Position numbers and translations under genes: made by a program
The notes under the pieces: model-generated
What the model saw: only the letters and a program-made list of their open reading frames with translations
Told to the model about the DNA's origin: nothing
Databases searched by the model: none
Source: Rhyzopertha dominica
Taxonomy: Eukaryota; Arthropoda; Insecta; Coleoptera; Bostrichidae
Length of the DNA: 64,000 bases
Direction: 5' to 3'
NCBI GenBank assembly: GCA_025024175.1
Contig: QCXZ01000137.1
Coordinates: 13,206,001-13,270,000, forward strand
Shown: positions 37,348 to 49,142 of the stretch, piece after piece
How positions within the stretch are numbered: the stretch's first letter is position 1
Layout of the letters: the number at the start of each line of letters is the position of its first letter

Positions 37348-40300
37348 TCAAGCCGTAATCGAGTTCGCATTTTTCTCTGCTGTAGGAACCAGCTCGAAAC
37401 CAATTTTTTTCTTGTCCTCGTTGAATGCTGCCTGTCTCCTTAATTTGTTTGGCATAAACGCAGTTATCACTGTTCCAACGAGAAGAAGACTGGTATGACC
37501 AGCTATGGACCAAAAGGTTCCCGTCCAAGGGAACGTCCACCCAGTGACCAGAGTGAAAATGGCACCGAGTATTTGAGTCATCGCCATAAGTATCCCAGTG
37601 GCAGTGCTTTCGGGAACTGGATAAGTGAGCTCGCTTGACATTTCGAAACCCACGCTCCAATACGCGTTGTTGAAAAATCTAGTTGAAAAAAATTATGTGG
37701 ATAAAAGAAATCTATTTTCGAGTTAATATTTACCCTAGAACTGCCAAAATAACGTACACTAAAAGTTTGGACCTCAGTTCTAACGAGAACATATACGCTG
37801 CTGTGCTTATACAACTGGCACCGTAAACGAAAAGTGTCATTTCCCTAAAAAAAAAACAAAAAGTTAAAATGAACGACGAAGTTTCTGTTAAAAGAAATAA
37901 GCACCAAAACTTTGCGAGGTGATAGTGAAAGAACTACATATATCAAAACTTCGAACACTAATTTTTATGGTTCAACTTTTGGTTCCAGATTTCCTGGCAA
38001 CAAAAATAACTGTTTTTTCGGTTTTTTGTTTTCGGTTCAGTTCCAGATGACTAGAGAATTTTTAAATACTTTTATTTGTGTTAAATATTTTATTCAATAC
38101 AAACGCTTACATTTTTCCTTTCATTGTAATCAGTAAGAAGATAATCACGTAAGTGTTATCTATAACTATACAACATAAGCGGGGTAACGTGACAAACTGA
38201 AGTGATGAAGAGGACAGAGGCGAGCTAAACTGCGGACCGCAACCTACGCAATTTGCGGTAACTTATGTTGGAACCTTGGAACATGCATAAACAGAACCAA
38301 ATAAACCGATATTTTTTCTGTTTAGTTCCAATTTTCGTTCCGACAAGAATAACGGTTTTTCGGTTTTCTGTTTTCGGTTCACTTCCGGTTCGAAGCCCTG
38401 ACTTTATACTCAACTGTAATTTTTATACGGAGTGTCGATAATGTAATGCATAAAATTCAAAATAAGGGTCATTTGCAAAAATTAGAAAAAACTAAAACAA
38501 TTCCAAAAAGCAAACACACGATTGGTATCAATAGACATAAAGTTATCATCTGTAGATTCTGAATTCTTTCAATTTCACTAAAATCTACAGATAATAATTT
38601 GTCCTACTGATATTAGCCGAGTTCTTTGTTATTTTTTTGNAACTGTCTTTCTTANTTCAAGATATTCAAGAAATGCGTATAGTAGTACCATCTACAGTNT
38701 TTTNCTAATTTGNAATATTTTGTGGTGAATTTTGGTTCCTGTAAATTATTAATTGTTTCTTTTGATTCAAAATGCATAATATGCATAATAAAAATCCGTT
38801 TTTGTAAATTCCTCTTTCTAAGATATCTCGTAACTATATGCGTCAGTAATAAAGATATGCATGCTAGCACATGACTTTTGGTTTATTTATTCTTACTGTT
38901 ATTAAAATTTATTATGATTGTGAAACCAACAAACGACTACTAAGTTTTGAATACATATAGTAAAATAACCAAATAGCGGTTTAGGTTTGTTTGTGCGGTT
39001 ATATTTCTTTGAAAGCAAATAAATAGCCATAAATTCATTTTTAAGTAACGATTCGCAGAATTTTTTTGGGTATTATCTAACTAAGTATTTGAGGTCACAT
39101 TTAATTAATGAAAACGGTGATAGTACCCTGCTAAATCAACTAAAAAGTCTTCCGCGTCAAAGCACATGTGATTGTAACAACTCAAATCACGCAATGGCAC
39201 TGAAGAATGAAATTTGCAGATGAAGCATACGTCCAGAAATTGGCATAAATAGCTTACTTATATTTACGCGTTTTGTCCAGAATAATTCCAAAAATAATTG
39301 ATGCAGCCATTCCGACAACGATTCCCAAAAGTCCCATGAAACCGGCATCCTTCTCGCTGTTCTAAAATAGAAATACTTCAAGACACTTATATATAGCAAC
39401 ATCTTCAAACCAAGAGTCTACCTCGAAATATGATAAGATATACTGATTCATGTAAGTAGACATGGCCGAAAAACAAGCTATATTTATACCATAGGCTGTC
39501 ATGTGGAACCAGAACGGCTTGTTGCGGAACAGCTTTCTCAAACTTTTACAAAAGTCGGTATTATTAAACTTCCCTTTATTGTTGCGTTCCGCCAACTGCG
39601 TGGGGCTAGGTGGCAACGGCGGTTGTTTGGGAAAATCTGGAATTTGACAGTTAGAGAAAAAATCTTCATTGTAAAATGCGAAACGCACAAACCAAAATTG
39701 CGATGGCTACCGGAATCATGGTGCCGGCTAACACCCAGTTCAAATTATGCAGATCTCTACCTATATCGTCTACATTGGCGTGATTTCTTACCATAAGAGG
39801 TGGAAGAATAAAACCTGCGGCTGTGCCAAACTGACATCCTAAAACGCCTAATGCACATGCTGTAGATACCTAAAAGGAAACGAAAAAAAGTAATTCACCA
39901 AGTCATCGAAATAATACAGCCTTCCCGGTCGCGATGACCGAGAAATGGTCCTTAAACACCGTTTTTTGCATTATTTTGAAAAGAGTTGGAGATATTAGGG
40001 AATAATTAACAAAAATTATAGATAACTAAATTTGCAACATAAACATATGTGACTGTTGACCTGGAAAATGCATTAAAACGTCCGCCCGCCTGCCGTCTGA
40101 GGCAAAGGTCGCAGTCTTATTATGGGTCTGAAGAACCGCCAATATAAGAAGACGTAGATTTCTCCACGGAATTTTTAGAAAAACTACGCGAAGTGAAAAC
40201 AGCCAGACTAGTATTTGAACGATACAATTGAGAATTCACCAGTATTGGTGATTGCTGTTATCTGATTTTGAAAGTTCCATGAGAAAGAGACTATTAGAAA

Positions 40301-43300
40301 CGCATGCAAAATTTAAAAAGGGTATAATACCACAAAACTTTGGAAAACAGAAAATCATGGCATAATTATGACTCAACGATAAAAACCACTTTTATCTGAA
40401 AGCCGACAAAGGAAACCAAGTTTTGCCACTAGCCCAGGAATTTTACTTTTACACCCAAGAATAATTTTAGTATAGCTGAAAACTGGCACAGAGTTGCTCT
40501 ATTTGATGTCCCGAACAATACATAAAAATTTCCAGAGCTTCCCGTGCCGGATTCCACGGATTTCCAACCGGTTTAACGTCTGGAAGGCTGAAAAAGTTTA
40601 CTGAAGTGCTAGAACGGTCACTATGCCCAAATTATTTGTAGGCTACGCTTCGTCTCAAATTAAAGAACACACTCAGAGCTATCATTTAAATCTCTTCGTG
40701 TTAATTAACCCGACTATTGGTGACGCAGAAAGTCAAAATTGCCCGCAAAAATTAAAAAAAAAAGTTGTTAGTCCTTCACAATCTTTTTCTAGACGCATTT
40801 CGATGGCCAATATTGCAAAAATGTTCTCATTAAATGTTTTTCGGCATCAAATAAGCTTTTAAAAGGCATATTTGACCTTCATTTTCTCAATTAGATCCCC
40901 AGCATTCCTGACGTGGTATTCTGTCTTTCCCACGAGTCCTTTCAGGGTACGAGCGATGTAGCGAGCTAGAGGGTGGGTGGCAGATCCTGTAGCAGTAACA
41001 ATCGGTGCTGGGTTCTTCTATACCTTCTTGTAGGCTGGGTCCTGGAGTACTTTCCTCACTTTTACTATGTAGTCCATCGTATCCAAGATGGCGGTGGCGT
41101 AGCCTTTGTCGGCCGGTAATATTATTATGTCCAGGTTGTCCTTTAGCTCCCTTATGGCACTCCTTTCTTTACTGTTTAATTTAGACTTCGGGAGTTTGGA
41201 ATTCCGAAGTAATTCTGCTGCTCCAATCCTCACTTCTTCGGCTGTCTGGTGGCAGACAGCGGCGGGTTGTTTCCAGAGCGCTGATAATCTCCTCCTATGG
41301 GATGTTTGGGGATATTGCATAGTTGAATCTTTTGACGAGTGCATCTGTGGTGATAACAGGTTGACGACTACTCCGCTTTTCTCCAGAACTGGTTTCGGTA
41401 GATGTTGCACTGCGTATGTACATCTTCTCGAATTGTTGGTCTGCGTCTTCTTTGCTTCATCAGCTGCGTTGGTGGACTTGTCAATAGTTAGCCTATCCAG
41501 GACGTACCAGGTGTCCTCGTCTATTGTGTTGCTTAGCAATATGTGTACGTCGTACAGGTCATTTTCGATGTAGTTTAACTTCGCCCTGATGTCGTGGATC
41601 CTTTTCCTTAGTAGTGCTGAACTGGCTCTTCTTAGAATGCGCTGAGCTGACTGGCTTCTGATGTGATGTTTAAACTTCAGAAACCCTAGAATGATGTTCT
41701 CGTCTGGGCGGTTTAGGAGTCAGTTTGATCAAATGTTTGAACTTCCTTATCCGGTACTTCTCCAGTTTCCTAGTAGTTCGATGAGTTCCTTCCCGTAAAG
41801 GGTCCGCCCATCAATGCAGCCATACAGGAATGGAATATACCAGAAGAGCTACATCGCGTTACGGTCAAAGCCGATACAAGGATGCCGCAAATTTACAGCT
41901 TACCGAATATTGACAAACAAGAGATACCACTGAGACCAATTGTTAGTGCTATAGCATCTGCCACCCACCCTCTAGCTCGCTACTTCGCTCAGACCCTAAA
42001 GGACTCGAATAGGAAAGACAGAATACCACGTCAAGAATGCTAAGAGATCTTACTGAGATGAAACTGGATCTGGAAGACATCTTAGTTAGCTTTGATATCA
42101 CCTCACTCTTCACGAAGAGATGCTTTAAGAAAGTTGAAGAAGAAGAAGACATGAATGAAGAACTAGTCCAACTAGCAAAGCTCTGCCTGAAATCAACTTT
42201 CCTCAAGCTCAAGGAGGAATAATACTACGAGCAGACAGAAGGCGCTGATAGCCAACGTTTACTTGGAAGCCTTCGAGACAGCTGCATTGGCACCGGAGCG
42301 CCTTAAACCTAAGTGTTGGTTTAGATACGTAAACAGAACTTTCACCGTCTGGCCACATGGAGAACAGACCATAAATGAGGTCCTGGTCCACATAAACAGC
42401 ATCCACATCGGCATATAATTCACGATGGAGGTGGAGATCAATGGCGGCCTTACTTTCCTGGATTTGAAGCTGAGGAGGAAACAAGACGTCACGCTAGCCA
42501 ACCCACCTGCATGCAGATTCACATCATCACTGTTTTCAAATTAACATTTTTTGCACAACAAGAAAGCACTGCTATGGGAAAGTCTTCACGCTTTTCTGTC
42601 AAATTAAAAAGAGAAAACTTATATGGTTTCGTTGCATCGATGATGTTTTTTTTTCTGTGTTTGATATCAAAAATGTAGCAGTGATAACTGAAATATCTAC
42701 CGTTTTAAGAAAAGGCAAAAACAAAATAGAATTTGATGTATATAACAAAAAGAAATAACAACACAAGTAGGTTTATAATCAATGAACCACATCATTCTTA
42801 TCAACAAAAACTTTTTGCCTTTTTTAGCTTAAAAAAGAATTACAAAACATATTTGAACCATTTCGTTTCAAACTAGTTATTAGAGAACAAGAATTATAAA
42901 GTATCGACGAAGAAGACAAATCAGGCATTTATGAAATACAAAATACAGTGTAGTAGCTGAAATAGAACAAGTTTCTAAGAGCAAATACAACCCGTTCCAA
43001 AGCATTTTCATTCAAAGATACTTGTATTTAGATTTAGGTCAGATTTCGAGATTCGCATTGTTTGAACTTGTCAGATACGGGATTCAATCAACCCTGAAAT
43101 TTACATTGTGTAACCAATGGTGTTTTGTTAACATGACTCCATTGGTGAAAATATTCTCTGGGTAAATCCGGCCAAAGATTAAAAAAAACGATTACTTCAA
43201 CTTCCACTGAAGATGGCAGCTTACGGATCGTATTTAGACTTTCTAAGTTACTGTGCGAGGGTTTTTTCATAATATATACTTCAACTACAAACTCAGGCTT

Positions 43301-44570
43301 AATGGAATGCCCTTAACTAAAAAAAAACGAACGAAAAGTGCGTTGACTTTACCAAAAAACGATGATTCACATTCTAGCTTATCAACAGAATGTCCCAATT
43401 CACACGTCGAAGATAACAGATACTAACAAAACAAACTACTTGTTTTGAACACAAAACAGAAAAACGAATGCTTACACGGATTTTCACGGTAACAGTCTAT
43501 AGTAGCTTACTATTTCATTTAGAGTCGTAGCTTTACGAATTTTTGAGAAGAATTTTGTGGCGTTTAGAGAATATCAACTGACTATAACTTGTTATTTTTA
43601 ATGAAACGATCCCATTCTGAACACGATACACAAATACACGGTATGCGCATATATGCAGCTCTCGGACAGTTGCGACGTCACTCTCGAGCGAAAATCTGCA
43701 TATTTTGTCTTCCACGTTACCGCAAAAGTTCTGCTTCTTTTATAAAAAATAAGATACTCCCGGAATTACGAGTTTACTCTCGGAATNCCGACTTTAACAG
43801 TCTACGACGTCAATTAATAAAGTTAGCTATTGTAGACTGTTTCGTGAACAGCAGTTATTCAGCATTGGATTTTTCAAAAGCAACGGACTGTATGGCAGTG
43901 GCACATTAGTACTTTTTTGTGTAATTCGACGCGCTAAATCGAATGCGCTGTAAAGATAGGATCGTCTATTAAAAATAACAAACATGTAGTCAATATCACG
44001 GTCACTCGATGTTCATTGCCTTTTTTTGTAAATACCACAAAATATACATATTGTACCTTATTGTATCTTACCTGTTCTGGACCAAACCATACTGCAGCTA
44101 ATCTAGGCGGAATACTGAGAATGACTGTTTGAGATGCAGCTAAGATCGTTTGACATACTAAAACCAACCAAAAGTAATCGGGCCTTACAGTTAATAACTT
44201 TAGTATTGTAGCTACACCGGTTCCGAGTCCGCCAATTAAAGCTGCTACTCTTAGTCCCTAAAACAATTATAAGCTATGTGCAATTGCTTGTTAGCTTCTA
44301 TAAAGTACTTACTTTTTTGTCTACTATGTAAGAAGCTGGCAAAATTAAAGGTGCATAGAGCAGCATGTAAACGATTGACGTCCAGTCTACATAAAGGGCA
44401 CTAACATTATAATACCTCATCACTATGTTCGTTATGATTGGGTACTGTATCCATTGAAAAGCACTGATAGCCGAATACCAGAAAAATATGAAGAGTATTA
44501 TCCATCTCCTTTTGTACACTTTTATTTGAACCTGATCTTCACAGTTGTCGAACTTGTCTTTTTCCGACAT
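37348..44570 (-). CDS. FLVCR: FLVCR-family (SLC49) major facilitator transporter, paralog B
   Basis: Seven coding exons: 44570-44313, 44257-44072, 39869-39689, 39636-39422, 39361-39258, 37844-37734 and 37678-37348 (stop TGA). These total 462 codons, all phases consistent (461 aa). Features in order: basic KVYKRRW before TM1, SAFQWIQYPII (Trp40), PPRLAAVWFGPEQVS, GTAAGFILPPLMV, a Pro-rich loop QPPLPPSPTQLAERN, YGINIACF, NSEKDAGFMG, LDKTRKYKEM, and GFEMSSELTYPVPESTATG near TM10-11. Human FLVCR1/2 are choline/ethanolamine transporters for which the TM1 Trp of this motif lines the substrate pocket; it is kept here. I chose ATG 44570, which aligns with paralog A and has A at -3; an in-frame ATG at 44594 would add eight residues. 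Clearly sister to paralog A. Confidence 0.92.
37944..38400. repeat. repeat pair with hAT-like end in intron 5 of gene B
   Basis: A segment ending CGGTTTTTTGTTTTCGGTTCAG (about 37965-38045) is repeated directly about 350 bp away (38325-38400) as CGGTTTTCTGTTTTCGGTTC, ending TTCGAAGCCCTG. Read on the minus strand the end is CAGGGCTTCGAACCGG, which resembles hAT-type termini. A weak counterpart CAAAACTTCGAAC is at 37944. It is probably one or two decayed non-autonomous elements. Confidence 0.4.
40868..41830 (-). mobile_element. Penelope-like element fragment (N-terminal RT part)
   Basis: On the minus strand an upstream part (HIRSQSAQRILRRASSALL) leads into LNSKERSAIRELKDNLDIII, then LPADKGYATAILDTMDYIVK, the 'LPADKGN' motif typical of the Penelope-type RT N-terminus. 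SATHPLARYIARTLKGLVG, then KTEYHVRNAGDLIEKMK follow. The element stops abruptly at about 40868. The 173-codon frame 41539-41018 is the best preserved part. Confidence 0.8.
41815..42550 (+). mobile_element. second Penelope-like fragment, head-to-head with the first
   Basis: Plus strand. SATHPLARYFAQTLKDSNRK matches the minus-strand partner at 40.9 kb. The frame continues into RT motifs the partner lacks: DILVSFDITSLFTKRCFKKV, LKPKCWFRYVNRTFTVWPHG (the YVDD box has become YVNR) and FTMEVEINGGLTFLDLKLRR. Frameshifts and a missing 'AMGSPLSP' block show decay. Confidence 0.8.
42590..43020 (+). mobile_element. other Penelope-type RT/endonuclease remnant
   Basis: Plus-strand RKLIWFRCIDDVFFFCVFDI resembles the catalytic RYIDDIFF motif of Penelope-type RT, followed by NKIEFDVYN. 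After frame breaks comes PFRFKLVIREQEL and DKSGIYEIQ, like the start of the GIY-YIG domain. It cannot belong to the element at 41.8-42.55 kb, which already has its own catalytic motif. A motif FYLKADKGNQVLPL near 40413 may be the severed 5' part of this one. Confidence 0.5.
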
Positions 44571-44632
44571 GTTAACTGACGTTAACCACAACATGTGCGG
44601 TTAACAATAAAATAACGCTCGAGTATATTATT

Positions 44633-44835
44633 TAATGATTTATTACTACGTCTTTAACAATCATATCTTAGGAGGTTGTTCGTAATCTTTTGATAATGTT
44701 TGCTCCAGATTTGACGGTATGAAGCTATTCCTACTGTTGGCGGAATTTAAAGGGTATTGCCAGCAAATTAAAACGCGTTTACAAACAAGCACTTTAGCAC
44801 TGATAACAATTCCCGGTATGGCGACAGTAAACAGT
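44633..44835 (-). promoter_or_regulatory. 5' flank of FLVCR gene B with blocks shared with gene A
   Basis: Starting about 63 nt upstream of the ATG, a block of roughly 70 bp (44633-44704) matches the flank of paralog A at 55249-55316, centred on AACAATCATATCTTA. A second block (44797-44835) shares TGATAACAA and GCGACAG or GTGACAG with A near 55408-55440. GATA-type motifs occur in both. They are likely duplicated promoter or 5' UTR elements. Confidence 0.45.
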
Positions 44836-44839
44836 ACTA

Positions 44840-45540
44840 AGAGACTATCTTAAGTCTAAGAGCAACGGCAGTTTCCACTTTCGCACAAATAATCGCCATA
44901 ATCCTTAAGATTAATAGCCATAACTATTCATATTACACAATAATACATCAGGTGCTCCACAGAATTACTAGATTATCATCATATAACTATTAGATGCCCA
45001 AATAATGACTGGCGTTAACATAACTAACCGGTTAATCTGCCTTAATTGTAAGACTTTTTGACCAGTTCTCATCGCATGGTTTATTGTTTGTACACTGCAA
45101 CGCGGCCTTACGAAACGACTTATCACTGCCTACTATAACTGACTAGCGCAATCGTGAAACAGGGGCTGTCTGCTTAAAAATTAAATTGAATTGCGGTTCC
45201 ATATATGATTGTCGTTGGCACATCGTCGCGATTAAAACTAGTTATGCATAATCACAGGAATTCTACAATTTCTCTGTTGTATGCCAGTATACCATACTAG
45301 CAGCCATGAATTTAAATTTAAATTAATAAAAGCATCATGATATAATAACAGCCAAAATTTAGATGCTGTTAGATATGCGAAGGACGTGGCTCTGAGCAAG
45401 ATGCAACACGGAATATCATAGGTACCAAAAAATTTAAATTAAGCACTGCATCAAGAATGTCAAGTACATTTTGAATGTTTTTAACTTGTTTTATTTTGCG
45501 TTTAGCTAAATTCTTTGTTTAACATTTAATTCGATTTGAC
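44840..45540. other. intergenic spacer upstream of FLVCR gene B
   Basis: No coding segment or named repeat recognised. Confidence 0.4.
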
Positions 45541-45549
45541 GAATATCTG

Positions 45550-45830
45550 GGGTATAATGCAAATGCTCATCACATTGTGTGGGGCAGCAGCGACACAAAC
45601 GAGTGGGGACGGGCGATGTTAGAATATCAAGCCTTCTCCGGGCTCGAGGTGATGAATGTTGAGTCAGAACCAACGTTTGTGACCAGCTCCAGAAGGGAGA
45701 TAATAGATATCACTCTCTGCTCTACAGCCTGTGTAAGATATTTTCATTGGAAGGTACTGATGGAACCAAGTTTGTCGGACCACACAATTGGGTATTTGCC
45801 ATGTATTTATATTTTATTAAATTGCATACT
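45550..45830 (+). mobile_element. LINE (R1/jockey-type) endonuclease fragment
   Basis: Plus strand: HHIVWGSSDTNEWGRAMLEY, then LEVMNVESEPTFVTSSRREI, IDITLCSTACV and EPSLSDHT. These are the conserved apurinic-like endonuclease motifs of R1/jockey-type LINEs (HxxWG, TFV, IDxTL, SDH). The piece is short and open but has no start or RT in frame. Confidence 0.8.
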
Positions 45831-45929
45831 AATAGGTAGCATCTAATCCACAAAACAGCTGTGACAGCTTATAAATTCGAAAAAATGGATAGTAAAGTGT
45901 ATGTTTAATATTAAAAATGTGAATATTGA

Positions 45930-46960
45930 AAGGGACCGCCGAAACGCGAACATATTGGCCGTGACGTCAGGTGTCTTGTAAATGGCCGCTTGTTTACATC
46001 TGGGGTCAGCGCGTCACACGTCAGCCTCAGCCCGTCAATTTATTAGTTTGTTGTTTGCGTTCATTGTGTGACAANCGAATTAAAATACGCCAAGAAAAAG
46101 TAAAATACTTATGAGTTATGACTTCTGAAGGCATGTTCATTGTTATGGAATTTGTGTACAGCGACGAGCGGTTCAACGCGGCGAGGAACGTAAAAGCAAC
46201 AGCATAAGTTAACTTTTATCAAATTAACGTAGCATTGATAATTTGATCACAGTGGGTTGTTGGAAACATACTACATGAAACATAAAAATGTAAGAATCAA
46301 AAACGTACCCTAAACTTGACATTTATTTTAGAGGTCAGAATAAATATAAATTGCCATGTATTTTCTGGGTTCTTGCGGCTCGTTTCCGGTCTGGCTAACA
46401 GTCGAATATATGGAGAACAACGTCGTTCTTTATTGTAACATTACCCTCTATCAAATTAAAACGCATATAATTTTTCATATCCTCTTCAAGCTATAACAAA
46501 ATGGATACTCAATGGTAAACACGTATAACCCCAAAAAGAATAATAAAACTTACAGTAAGAATCTTCACAACAGAACAACGCACTTTGCGATTTCGGCATA
46601 TCACGTCTAGGGGCCTTAAACAACTTTTTCATACGTTGATAATCTCGAGGAATGGTTACAAAAATTTTGTTAGCTGTACTGACTGAAGTACTTTTATAAC
46701 CACGTACAAAACAACACTTGCTTTGTTTTCCATACATAATAGATGCTTGTAAAACTACACAAATCACTTTTTGGTGTGACCTCTTACACCGTCCTTTCAA
46801 TAAACACCACACAAAAGCTTTTCCAATACAAGTATTATACTACACCATTAAACAGCACGCTCCTCGGTAATGTTTACATGACACTTGACGTCACGAGTTG
46901 AATAATCTTGGATAGAAGCGTTTTGGCGGTGACTCCTAAGATTCGAATTTCAGACCTGAA
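45930..46960. repeat. unit with imperfect terminal inverted repeats around a THAP-like pseudogene
   Basis: At the left, ACCGCCGAAACGC followed by CGTGACGTCAGGTGTCTTGTAAA (about 45943-45990). At the right, on the minus strand, ACCGCCAAAACGC followed by CGTGACGTCAAGTGTCATGTAAA (about 46935-46870). The two ends face each other and enclose the THAP-like exons. It might be a DNA transposon or an inverted promoter duplication. Confidence 0.5.
46385..46850 (-). pseudogene. decayed THAP-type zinc-finger gene fragment
   Basis: On the minus strand the exon beginning near 46736 reads MYGKQSKCCFVRGYKS, then KIFVTIPRDYQRMKKLFKAP and QSALFCCEDSY. This matches the spacing of a C2CH THAP domain, but the second Cys is Tyr (RGY) and the CxxH His is lost (CEDSY). 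A good donor (GTAAGT) at about 46547 and an acceptor at about 46493 remove a short intron. LEEDMKNYMRFNLIEGN and HIFDC, then PDRKRAA follow, as in insect THAP proteins. The splice now shifts the frame by one nucleotide. Both the zinc ligands and the frame are broken, so it is dead. THAP domains occur in P-element-type transposases and in host regulators derived from them. Confidence 0.65.
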
Positions 46961-47149
46961 ATTCTCTACCTACAAATATTTTTTGTTTTTTTTAACATGG
47001 CATACGATATATAAGCACTTCAAGATTCATTTTATGTAATTTTCAAAAAAAGTGATAATACCAAATTCAAACTAAACAGAGTTGTGAAAGGTTCAAAATG
47101 CACCTTCGTAAGTACGAGACAAACCGACTGGGACTCATATATCTAGGAA

Positions 47150-47990
47150 GGACGTGTCGGCTAAAATCTCGATGCATCGACTAGACCTCAAACTAGTAGA
47201 GAACTGGACCTAGCCGTTAAAAAGTTAACAAGGGCCATAATCACTTAATTTAAGGAAAATTGCCCTTTAAAAACCGTGGTGGAACGGTGAATTAGGGTCG
47301 CTGAGGAGGTAAACTCGTAAAAGCTTCAACTGAGCTGTAAGACTAAACGAGCCTTTCGAATGGGAATCCTGCAAGGAAACACAAAGAAGGTTTAAGTTTA
47401 AACGTCTCATTAATAGATGAAAAACGACTGTCGGAGGAAGTTTTGCACTAGCATAGAACAGCTTAAAAACTGCCTGCCGACTTAAAAAAGCTTGGGAAAA
47501 GCAGGGTGGAGGTTGGTACTCTACGACTGCCGGATGGCTCCTATACGGAAACTGAAGGCGCCGCACTAGTGCCTGTTCCGGGATGCGATAGAGGTTTGCA
47601 CCACAACGTGGATGAAAGGCTGGTTCAGCGTTATCTGAGTGTGTTTGACACACCTCATCTATACCCAAATCAGCATCCCTAAAGATCAGGTTTGTCTATG
47701 GAAACAGCACTCCATCAGCTCACCTACAGTGCTGGGAATGCCCTATCCAGTAAGGAATGGGCTCTAGCTACCTTTCTGGATAGAGGCGCTAATCGAAGCC
47801 ATTGTAAAATGGATCTAGTCGATGTTCCGTTGTCGTCGCTTGGAAATAAACTTTAAGGGAACTATGATGGAGGCGTCAGTTGTGCTATTATCTCCGCTCT
47901 TATGCTCTATCCTCGTGGACACTTCTTGTTGACCTTAACAAAGATGTCCTGTGCATTGTTATTTCAGGTAAATTTCTGGGGCCAATTTAA
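47150..47990 (+). mobile_element. LINE (R1/jockey-type) reverse transcriptase remnant
   Basis: Plus-strand frames, changing several times, show YPNQHP...LSMETALHQLTYSAGNAL, then EWALATFLD (the RT motif 'ALATFLDIEGAFD', truncated), and later SVVLLSPLLCSILVDT, a decayed 'GGVLSPLLWSLVVD'. Before that, remnants resemble the linker between endonuclease and RT. It may belong to the same insertion as the endonuclease piece at 45.55 kb, with foreign sequence between. It is inactive. Confidence 0.7.
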
Positions 47991-48014
47991 AAGCTGATGC
48001 AAATCGGTCTAAAC

Positions 48015-49142
48015 CAGGGTTGGCAAAAAACATGTTTTTTTTAATTAAACGAAACAAACAGTTTTTTTTTTAATTTAATCATGTTTAAATTGTTTTAAAC
48101 ATGTTTTTTTCTTACTTAGTTAAAAACATTTTAAACACTGTTTGAAACATGCACTCTCATGCAAATTACTATGTGTATTAGTGAAAATAAATACGAGTAG
48201 ATGACGCAAAGCGTAGCAGTTGTCTCAAAATCCCTAGGTGACTACGATTGCCTGTTGTCATTTATCATTTGTATTCGATGTGTATACGGTGTTTACGCGA
48301 CAATTATAGTTATTATGAGCCGGTTTTTCTTTTCTGTTTTAAGCGAAAATCAACTCTGTTATTAAAATCCAGACCAATCATATACTGGTTACTGGGTGTA
48401 TTTTAGCTAATATCAACTTTAACAAAGAGAATAGAAACCGACCTTGTACGTTTAAAGTCCAACAATTACAATGGCCAGTAGGAGAAATAATGCAGGGTGG
48501 AATTGCTTCGATAAAATTAAGGTGAAAATAGTACAATGCGAGCTCGATGCAAGAAGTGCAAAAAAGATATGCTTGCACTAGTAAAAATATTTTATTTCTT
48601 GTTTGTTTTTTATATTCCCAAGTTCTGATAACTATTTGTTCTATTATGCTAAATATATAATTATCTAGTAAGTATTGAATGAACGTCTTACTTATTGTTT
48701 TGTTGTATTGGACCAGAAATACAAATTTTTATGTTATTTGATTAAGATTTTTATTTGTTGTTTTAAAATGTTTGTAATTTATAGCTACAGAAAAAATGTT
48801 AAGTTTATTATTAATTTCTATAACTGTTGTATCGATAAAAAACTGGGCCTGGTTTTGAATTCAATTCATTTTTATGCAAATGTAAGGTGACATTATGTAG
48901 ATATCTAATTACTAATAATCCTGTTTATCTATTTGTGGAGGGTAAACGAGCCTAATAATAATAATTAATGAATCACATACAATAGTAGTTAATAAACACT
49001 GTTTAAAACATTAGTAAAAAAACACTGTTTAAAACAAATGATTTAAACATTTGTTTAAAACAAGGTTTTAANCAGAAGCGTTGTTTTAAACAAGTTTAAA
49101 ACATTCTGTTTTAAACATTTTGTTTTAATCATGCCAACCCTG
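48015..49142. mobile_element. non-autonomous hAT-like element with TTTAAAACA-rich ends
   Basis: The left end CAGGGTTGGCA (48015) is matched by TGCCAACCCTG ending at 49142. Both ends continue inward with long runs of GTTTAAAACA/TGTTTTAAAC repeats (48040-48150 and 48995-49130), which pair with each other. The 8-bp flanks do not match, so a target duplication is not evident. The middle part lacks a transposase. CAGGG-type termini suggest hAT. Confidence 0.65.

Larger units (their letters stand above)
39870..44071 (-). other. transposon-filled intron 2 of FLVCR gene B
   Basis: This 4.2 kb intron contains a head-to-head pair of Penelope-like fragments (40868-42550), a second Penelope-type RT/GIY-YIG piece downstream (42590-43020) and a weak lead-in at about 40390-40600. 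The 43020-44070 part shows only a pair of the AATTCCGA-type units near 43760-43795. Confidence 0.7.

Noticed and set aside
38630..38720. Cluster of ambiguous bases near 38.64-38.71 kb
   Set aside because: Several N bases mark sequencing uncertainty in an intron, not biology.
41106..41573. 155-codon plus-strand open frame
   Set aside because: It is the reverse complement of the Penelope-type RT frame, which carries real motifs.
44571..44594. Eight extra N-terminal codons for FLVCR gene B
   Set aside because: The first ATG has a poorer context and the extra residues have no match in paralog A; kept as an alternative only.
47267..47668. 133-codon minus-strand open frame
   Set aside because: The plus strand here carries LINE-like motifs; this frame has none.
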